DNA of 64,000 nt from Macrophomina tecta (Eukaryota; Ascomycota; Dothideomycetes; Botryosphaeriales; Botryosphaeriaceae), in contig JAKSGN010000021.1 of NCBI GenBank assembly GCA_024180945.1, positions 248,001-312,000 on the forward strand, read 5' to 3'. The position numbers were made by a program, and so were the translations under genes. Position 1 is the first letter of the stretch, and the number at the start of each line of letters is the position of its first letter. This document shows, in pieces, positions 57,262-64,000 of this stretch. The notes below the pieces were generated by a model. That model saw only the letters and a list, made by a program, of their open reading frames with translations. It had not been told where the DNA came from and made no database searches.

Positions 57262-58744
57262 ATGGCTTCCAGCGCTCTTATACCCTTTCTTGTCGGCATG
57301 ATGCTGCTGACCGGCGTGTGCAACACGCTTCTTACCAAGTACCAGGTCCGCACAAGCCCCCATCTCCCTAGTCTTCGGTCCTAGTAACTGACGGCCTTAT
57401 CAGGACCAACAATGCGTGCGCGACTGCGACACCAAACACCCCCACTTCTTCGAGCAACCCGTCGTCCAAACAGCCCAGATGTTCATTGGTGAGATGGGCT
57501 GCTGGTTAGTCGTTGCCGGATTCTCCCTCTACAACCACTTCGCCTCCAAGCGGTCCGTCGAGTCCGGCGGCTACGAGGCCGTTCCCCGCGAGTCGACTGA
57601 CGAGCCCGCGCCCCCCTCCGCCGCCGACATCGAAGCTACCGCCGATACTCCTGATTCTGCGAGCTCCGACGCTCCCATCGCGAACCCCTTGAAGTCGGCT
57701 CACGGTGATGACCACTCGCGCCGCCCTTTGACCGGCTGGAAGGTGACATATTTGGCGCTCCCGGCTATCTGCGACATCGCCGGTACAACACTTATGAACG
57801 TTGGCCTGCTTTTCGTTGCTGCCAGCATCTATCAGATGACTCGTGGCGCACTGGTGCTGTTCGTTGGGCTCTTCAGCGTCTTATTCCTGAAGCGCCATCT
57901 TGGACTGTACAAGTGGGTCTCGCTGTTCATCGTTGTGGCCGGTGTTGCCCTCGTAGGTCTGGCTGGTGCTCTCGCAAAAGATAGCTCGGCGCACGGAGCC
58001 AGTATCATGCCTGCTGGCCAAATGCCCATGGGCGACAAGTATGCCTTTTCCGGCACCATCTTGGTGCGCAGCGCGGCCAACGAGGTCAAGGCCATGGCGA
58101 CTCCCCTGGCCGTGCGCACGATCATCGGCGTTCTCCTTATTGCTGGAGCTCAGATCTTCACTGCTTCTCAATTCGTGCTCGAGGAGAGTATCATGGAGAA
58201 CTATGAGCTCGAGCCGTTGAAGGTTGTCGGTTGGGAAGGCATTTTCGGATTCCTCGTCACCGTCATCGTGATGATCGTCATGCACTTTGCGGTCGGTACG
58301 ACCAGAGCCGGCCGTGGCGGTTATTTTGATGCTAGAGAGGGATTATACGAGATTACTCATTTCCCTGCGATTGCTATTAGCAGTATTCTGATCATGTTCA
58401 GCATTGGGTAAGTTCAACCTCCTATCCAAGCAAGCCTCTTTTCTAATTGTCTGTGCTTCAGCGGCTTCAACTTCTTCGGCCTCTCCGTCACACGTTCTGT
58501 CTCTGCGACTGCCCGTGCAACCATTGACACTTGCCGTACTCTTTTCATCTGGGTCGTCTCGCTCGGCCTCGGCTGGGAGACCTTCAAGTGGCTGCAAGTG
58601 GCTGGCTTTGCTCTGCTTGTCTACGGTACCTTCCTTTTCAACGACATCGTCCGCCCGCCGCTTCGTGCATACCTGGAGTGGAAGAGGAAGAAGAGGTCCG
58701 GTATAGACGAGCTGCTTCCTGAGGGCCCTATCGAGCACATGTGA
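57262..58744 (+). CDS. SLC35F6-like membrane transporter (drug/metabolite transporter fold)
   Basis: Exons 57262-57345, 57404-58407 and 58462-58744 give 456 residues. All phases match: the joins restore KYQ-DQQCVRDC and FSIG-GFNFFGLSVTR. Features include MASSALIPFLVGMMLLTGVCNTLLTKYQ at the N-terminus, then FEQPVVQTAQMFIGEM, then LPAICDIAGTTLMNVGLLF, SIYQMTRGALVLFVGLFSVLFL and SVTRSVSATARATIDTCRT. About ten helices are visible, with a Ser/Ala/Asp-rich loop at about 75-130. The ending EWKRKKRSG-IDELLPEGPIEHM is basic, then acidic. The human relative SLC35F6 sits in lysosomal or mitochondrial membranes; its substrate is not settled. A nucleotide-sugar role is only suggested by the fold. Confidence 0.9.
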
Positions 58745-59447
58745 GCGGAACACGCGCTGTCGCCGCATAAGTATCGCTTAGTGGTATGGATAGTTTTCCG
58801 TTGCGTTAGGTTATTATTGGTACTGTGTATCGACATCCAAGGCGTTTGGGCGTAGTATTAGGTACGTCGTCCGGTTAGGCTTCAGCGCAGCTTTGCGATC
58901 AAACACTTTTGCAATAAACAAAGAATGTTCCGTATCTATGTGAGAGAGGTCCGCTGGCCACTCTATCCGAAAGGGTTTCACGGCACGGAAAGTCGGGACA
59001 TGTAAAGCTTGATACTTTGTCTAAATACATGAGCTACTTCAATGTTCGCCCGAAACCTATGCCAAATTCCATACTGTGGTTTCCGTCTTGTGTATCGGGT
59101 GTTTTCATTTGAGTACAAGACCAAATACACACACCCTTTTGCTTGTTTATCACCGATTGCACCCGGTCGAACCAAATCCACAGAAATCAAGGTATTATAG
59201 ATCGTAAGGATTAAAATTGTCGCCCAGACGTGAATTTCTTTAGAATTAAGGCATATTTGCATCTCATAGTGAGATTGGACTTCCAGAAATGAAGACGAGG
59301 GGAAGAAATAGCACAAAGGGTGGATCGGAAATCAGCAATGCTCTACCATAGGATAAAGAAAGTAAGTGACTAATTGTCACACTGAAACCTGGACGCCGTG
59401 AAGTCGAGCACACAGATACTCCATGTTGCGTATTGGCTACACATCAG

Positions 59448-59576
59448 AGATGATATTACTGATATCATCTGCACCATGACGCAGAAATTCAAGTGCATCG
59501 CCCTGGCTGATAGATGGTCCTACTGTGTCGACGCATATACCTCGACACAGTAGCCTCGGGTACAGTCATGCTGTAC
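59448..59576. repeat. Three consecutive perfect inverted repeats
   Basis: Stem 1: 9 bp, 59448-59456 with 59462-59470, loop TACTG. Stem 2: 12 bp, 59520-59531 with 59542-59553 (CTACTGTGTCGA and its complement), 10-nt loop. Stem 3: 6 bp, 59560-59565 with 59571-59576 (GTACAG and CTGTAC), loop TCATG. The density is far above chance. Confidence 0.8.
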
Positions 59577-61022
59577 TATTGTGCTCTGACAGTGTAGCCT
59601 GCTCGCCGGCTGTGCTATCATGTTGTGCTCAAATCACCACCGACAATAATTGTGAGCACTGCAGGCCAATAGACACGTCAGGTCACCTTATTTCGTTCCC
59701 CGTCGCACCCCTAAGCCTAACCTCGCCATGGACGTCCTACCGTCTCAGAATGTAAGACAAACGGTACACTTCCCCAAACTCCGCTTACACAGCCTCTCAG
59801 CCGTCTCCAATCCTTCGAAGGTGTTGCTTATCCCTGCCCGACGCCTTCCAAAAGGGAAAAAAAAAAGGGCTCATCGGGTGACACAAGGGACATGAGCCAC
59901 ATTGCACTCGAGGCACACCGCCCCTGGACCACAAAAGCACAAGAAGCCAGCACATCTCTCGTATCCAACCCCATCTCACGCCGCCGCCCTCAAATTCTAT
60001 ACCATATAGCCTACCAATCAGCGTCACTGAACATTAGAAATCACCGCGTATTGGATCCAGTGTAGCCGAGAGGGAATCAGAATGACCATCCTCTGCGTCA
60101 TCCTCTCCATCTTCCAACTCCTCAGCCGTCTCCCAAAGCACTGGCAGATGCTATAAGCAGCAGCAAACAATGCCTACAGTCACGACCACGACCACGACCA
60201 TCACCGTGACAGTGAGCAGGGGTGCGGGGAAACGGACGCAGGGTGACGAGAAACACGGAAAAGGCGGCAGCGCAATCACCAGATGGATGCCACCGTCGCC
60301 ACCCAGACAGAGGAGAGAAGAACTAGCGAAGGGCTCTGGAAAGGGCCAGATCAATACAACCACGAGGGCGGTCGTCCACTTCACGCCATTTTCTTCACCC
60401 TCCTCCTCCTCTCCTGAGCACTCTTCCACGCGAGCAGAGCGACCAGAACCGCATCCTCATCGATCGAGCCACTGCCGCCACATAGCCAAGCGAATATACT
60501 ATGTATCGTCATCCCGCTTCCGCCGTCAGTAGCGCCTGCCTACTGGACGATACAGAGATCCACCAGAGTCCAAAGAAGATCAAAGGCACAATACCGTCCC
60601 TCATCACATACACCAGAAGCAGTGTTCGACAACACAGAGAACACGGAGTCAAATCAACACTCCAAGAGGCATGCAGCGTCTTTCGAGTTTTCCTATTTAT
60701 ACAATTCATCCTGTCTCATCGAAAATATTTACGATTGCGACATCACAGCCTTAGGAAGCCCCGTCATCACTTCTTCCTTTTCCTTCTCCATTCCGATGAG
60801 CATCGACGTTCACTGCTGAGCGGCGAATGTCGTTTTTGTCTCCGTAGTTAAAACAGCGCTATTGGTCTCAGTGGTGGTGATGATGGTTGTAATGGCGGTG
60901 AGGGGGATGGTGGTGATGGTTGTGTGAGAGTGGAGGAGGATTTTAAATGAACAATACCACAAAAGAACAAGAACTTGCCGCGCAAGATATCGCCCGAACG
61001 TCCACCTAAAATGCTGAGAGAC

Positions 61023-61042
61023 AAAAAAAAAAAAAAAAAAAA
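61023..61042. repeat. 20-nt A run
   Basis: Read on the minus strand it is a T run about 130 nt past the m-AAA protease stop. Comparable runs of 18-22 A or T occur at 1397, 15295, 20947, 21417, 34026, 47092 and 53425. Confidence 0.9.
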
Positions 61043-61171
61043 GGAAAAAGAGAAGTTGTTACAAGCCCACCATCAACCAAAGAGTAGTCTTTCAGAAGAT
61101 AACCTCCCCTTCCTAGCCATTCAAGCAGTATCTGTTGAGCGTAGTACAAGATAAGAAACCTATCAAGCATC

Positions 61172-63937
61172 TTACAAAGCGATGCCACCCGGCGGCGTCC
61201 TCGGTGGCTCTGGTGCGCCACCATCCTCGCCTCCTAGGGTGGTAGGGCCGGGCACGCTGCCGGGACCTGCGCCTTCCCTGTCAGCCCTGGAACCAAAGTA
61301 CTTGGTGAAGTCCTTAGGGTCGCCGTGAGGCCTGGGACCGAGGATGCGCTCAAGGTCATCACGGCCCAGCATCTCCTTCTTGAGTAGTTCCTCGGCAACA
61401 AGGCCGACCTCATGCTTCTTCTCGACGAGCAGGTCCTTGCACTGCTTGTATGCCTCGTCGACGATGCGGCGGACCTCCGAGTCGATGTTCTTGGCCGTCT
61501 CCTCAGAGAAAGGCTTGTGCAGCTGTTGTTGCGCGTCATCCTCAAAGTACAGGTAGCCAATCTTCTGGGACATGCCCCACTTGGTCACCATGGCAGTGGC
61601 CATACGGGTGACCTTGTTGAAGTCGTCCGATGCACCGGAGGTGACGGTCTCGAAGTGCAATTCCTCGGAGACACGGCCGCCCAGGGCCATGGCCATGCGG
61701 TCAACGAGCTGATTGACGTTCATAAGGTAGGTGTCGCCAGAAGGCAGATATTGAGCGTATCCCAGCGCACCGGATCCACGAGGAATGATCGAAACCTTGA
61801 GGAGCGGGTCTGCGTACTTGAAGTACCAACCGCAAATGGCGTGGCCAGCCTCATGGTACGCAACTGTTTTCTTGTCCTCTGGGGAGAGAACCATCGACTT
61901 CTTCTCGAGACCACCAATGACACGCTCGATAGCTTGCTCGAAGTGCTTCATTTCAACACTTTCAGCTTGATGACGAGCGGCTAGAACAGTTGTTAGCATT
62001 GCAATCGAATCACGTAAGGGTAGATAAAACTGACCAATAAGCGCGGCTTCGTTAACGCAGTTGGCAATGTCTGCACCTGCGAAGCCTGGTGTAAGAGCTG
62101 CCAGGCGGCCGGTAAGGAACTCGATATCTTCCTTGGTGACGATCTTCTTCAGATGCACAGAGAAGATCTGCTTGCGACCTTCCATAGTCGGCCTATCAAT
62201 GGCAATGTGCCTATCGAAACGGCCAGGACGCATAAGAGCCTTATCAAGCACATCAGGTCTGTTGGTGCCTGCCAGAACGACAACCTGTTCCGACGTGTTG
62301 AAACCGTCCATCTCCGTGAGGATTTGGTTCAGGGTACTTTCTCTCTCATCGTTGCCACCGCCGAAGCTCTGCTTCGCTCTTGATTTGCCGATAGCATCGA
62401 TTTCATCGATGAAAATAATGCAGGGGGTGCTCTTCCGCGCTGTTGCGAAAAGGTCACGGACTCTAGAGGGGCCGACACCCACGAACATCTCCACGAACTC
62501 GGAACCGCTAACGCTGAAGAAAGGCACTTGAGATTCACCGGCAGTGGCCTTAGCGAGCAACGTCTTACCGGTACCGGGAGGACCTGAGAGAATGGCACCA
62601 CGCGGGATTTTGGCACCGAGCTTCTGATAGACACCAGGTTCCTTGAGGAAACTGACGAACTCCATGATTTCTTGCTTGGCCTCGTCCATTCCAGCAACGT
62701 CAGCAAACTTGACCTTGATATCAGTCTCGTGGTTAAACTTCTTGGCTCGACTCCTTCCCATCCCAAAAATGCCACTTGAGCCTCCAGCGCCTGATCCTGC
62801 GCGTCTTGTCAGGAAGAATATTGAACCAATCACCAAGAGAGTGGGTCCAAAGGAAAGAATGGTTGCTATCCAAGGAACTTCGTCAGAGTAGGCGACTGGA
62901 ATGCGTTCTGTCGGGGGTATGCCGAGCTGATCTTGTGCCTCGTCCATCTTCCTCTCGAAAGCCTCGACGGAGCCGATTGTGAAGTAGTAGTGGAAGTTGG
63001 GGTTTACTGCCGGAGAGTCGGGGTAAACTGATGCAACGGCCTCTCGGTGTAAATGCACGCGCGCCCTGGACCCGCTCACAACCACGACCTTCTCGACTAA
63101 GCCCTTGTCCAAGAAGGTGCTCCGGAATTCTTGCCAGGTGATCTCCTTTGAGTTTTCGCCGGGAACAATGAGCCGGTAGAGAAGGTACATGACAAAGGCC
63201 GACATGAGGGTGGTACCCAGATCGAGGTTGAGCTCGGCCATGGATGGCTGGCCAGTCTTCTGCTTGTTCTTGTTCTCCTTGCCCTTGTTCTCCTTGCCCT
63301 TCTGTTCGTTGCGTGGGCCAGGATCATGCGAGCCAGCCTTCTGTTGGGGCTCTTCATCCTGGGTCTTTTGCCCCTCGTCCCGCTCGCCATACACGGCATT
63401 GCTAGCAGCCCTCCGCGCTATAGTCATCGTCATTCTGACCAACTTCGCAGCCGTGCCCAAATCCATCGGGGCGCCGTCTTGAAGATTCTTCATGATGTCG
63501 CGCATCTCCTGCGGGATACCCTGTTTCTTCATCTCTTCAAATGCGCGCTCAAACTGCTTGACCTGAGACTTGGGCAGACCCTGCTTTAACCTCGCTAGCA
63601 GCCTGTCCACCTCTTCCTCCTCCTCAGGTGTGAGCCTGGTGTATCCTTTCTCAGGTCCTCGGTCGCTGGCATTTTGATTCGACTCGAATCTGGGGCTAGA
63701 CCTGCTCTTGCCTTCACCTGCCAACTTATCTCCCTTGTTCGCGTCATCTTTGGAATCCTTCGGGTCTTTCGGGTCCTCGGGGGGGATGCTGGCATATGTC
63801 CGTATCCGCTGTTGCTGCAGAAGTGATCTGGAGAGCGCGGGGGCGCGGCTAGGACGGGAAGCGGCGCGGGCGGTGGATGTAATGCCGGCCCTCGATAAGC
63901 GGGCAATGTAGCCTGACCGGAGCGCCAGGGTGGTCAT
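61172..63937 (-). CDS. AFG3: Mitochondrial m-AAA metalloprotease (Afg3/Yta12 type)
   Basis: Exons 63937-62035 and 61980-61172; removal of a 54-bp in-frame intron joins EAALI to AARHQ and gives 903 residues. The N-terminus is Arg/Ser-rich without acidic residues, a good mitochondrial presequence. Two membrane helices flank the inner-membrane-space domain (about [15 protein letters not shown] and [17 protein letters not shown]). The AAA module shows GPPGTGKT (about 452-459), [11 protein letters not shown] (about 509), and [21 protein letters not shown]. The zinc protease site is AYHEAGH (about 678). The m-AAA complex degrades misfolded inner-membrane proteins and matures ribosomal protein MrpL32 in the matrix. 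The ending [16 protein letters not shown] and sequence near the second region of homology fit Afg3 slightly better than Yta12; that choice is not certain. Confidence 0.93.
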   Translation of the reverse strand: MTTLALRSGYIARLSRAGITSTARAASRPSRAPALSRSLLQQQRIRTYASIPPEDPKDPKDSKDDANKGDKLAGEGKSRSSPRFESNQNASDRGPEKGYTRLTPEEEEEVDRLLARLKQGLPKSQVKQFERAFEEMKKQGIPQEMRDIMKNLQDGAPMDLGTAAKLVRMTMTIARRAASNAVYGERDEGQKTQDEEPQQKAGSHDPGPRNEQKGKENKGKENKNKQKTGQPSMAELNLDLGTTLMSAFVMYLLYRLIVPGENSKEITWQEFRSTFLDKGLVEKVVVVSGSRARVHLHREAVASVYPDSPAVNPNFHYYFTIGSVEAFERKMDEAQDQLGIPPTERIPVAYSDEVPWIATILSFGPTLLVIGSIFFLTRRAGSGAGGSSGIFGMGRSRAKKFNHETDIKVKFADVAGMDEAKQEIMEFVSFLKEPGVYQKLGAKIPRGAILSGPPGTGKTLLAKATAGESQVPFFSVSGSEFVEMFVGVGPSRVRDLFATARKSTPCIIFIDEIDAIGKSRAKQSFGGGNDERESTLNQILTEMDGFNTSEQVVVLAGTNRPDVLDKALMRPGRFDRHIAIDRPTMEGRKQIFSVHLKKIVTKEDIEFLTGRLAALTPGFAGADIANCVNEAALIGQFYLPLRDSIAMLTTVLAARHQAESVEMKHFEQAIERVIGGLEKKSMVLSPEDKKTVAYHEAGHAICGWYFKYADPLLKVSIIPRGSGALGYAQYLPSGDTYLMNVNQLVDRMAMALGGRVSEELHFETVTSGASDDFNKVTRMATAMVTKWGMSQKIGYLYFEDDAQQQLHKPFSEETAKNIDSEVRRIVDEAYKQCKDLLVEKKHEVGLVAEELLKKEMLGRDDLERILGPRPHGDPKDFTKYFGSRADREGAGPGSVPGPTTLGGEDGGAPEPPRTPPGGIAL

Positions 63938-64000
63938 GGTTGCTTCTGGCGGAGGAAGAAGGCGGAGGGCGGGCGAGAGATGTCGGTGGAAGGTGCGAGC

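Larger units (their letters stand above)
58745..61171. other. Convergent intergenic region with clustered stem-loops
   Basis: Lies between the 3' ends of the SLC35F6-like (+) and m-AAA (-) genes. No coding sequence recognised. It holds three perfect inverted repeats at 59448-59576, GACCAC/ACGACC repeats near 60180-60200, and a 20-nt A run at 61023-61042. Confidence 0.5.

Noticed and set aside
1..64000. tRNA, 5S rRNA, telomere repeats, transposase or reverse transcriptase
   Set aside because: I looked for the T-loop motif, internal control regions, TTAGGG arrays and catalytic motifs by eye and found none. A covariance-model search would be decisive.

Overview
The window is nuclear DNA from a filamentous ascomycete (Pezizomycotina, possibly Dothideomycetes; the class is an inference). 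Most genes carry one to six short introns of about 47-80 bp with GTRNGT-like donors. The gene set is typical of this group: a giant DUF3638/DUF3645 protein, a Clr5-ankyrin protein, a DUF6536 membrane protein, a Hos4-like Set3-complex subunit and a Whi5-family repressor. I saw no rRNA, tRNA, CRISPR, transposase or reverse transcriptase. Exon borders were worked out by hand from splice motifs, reading phase and family resemblance, and have not been tested against transcripts or databases.

Layout. 1-1273 (+): 3' part of an SV2-like MFS transporter. 2743-4259 (+): stand-alone protein resembling the C-terminal tail of sterol glucosyltransferases. 5490-5680 (+): frameshifted relic resembling a CSC1/RSN1 channel N-terminus. 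5865-15197 (-): giant DUF3638/DUF3645 protein of about 3,073 residues. 16370-16700 (-): unidentified coding remnant. 17304-19619 (-): membrane-anchored epoxide-hydrolase-like enzyme. 22109-24846 (-): glycogenin. 25701-26722 (-): polyprenol reductase (DFG10). 27391-30507 (+): Hos4-like ankyrin protein. 31463-33089 (+): single-pass membrane protein. 34545-36655 (+): decayed DUF6536 gene. 37294-40466 (-): Clr5-ankyrin protein. 41169-41638 (+): doubtful small membrane protein. 42858-44519 (-): Dal5-type MFS transporter. 48613-50376 (-): Cys-rich coiled-coil protein. 54534-55833 (-): Whi5/Nrm1 repressor. 57262-58744 (+): SLC35F6-like transporter. 61172-63937 (-): mitochondrial m-AAA protease.

The genes are ordinary, individually transcribed eukaryotic units with no operon or biosynthetic-cluster logic. 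Several are housekeeping (glycogen priming, dolichol synthesis, mitochondrial proteolysis, G1/S control, chromatin). Two long stretches, about 44.5-48.6 kb and 50.4-54.5 kb, hold no recognisable gene but carry microsatellites, alternating GC tracts and long A/T runs.

I did not find a clearly new biological system. The best leads are the giant P-loop DUF3638 protein, the decayed DUF6536 gene, a cluster of three perfect stem-loops at 59448-59576, two non-standard introns (GG-AG and GC-AG), and the detached glucosyltransferase tail protein.
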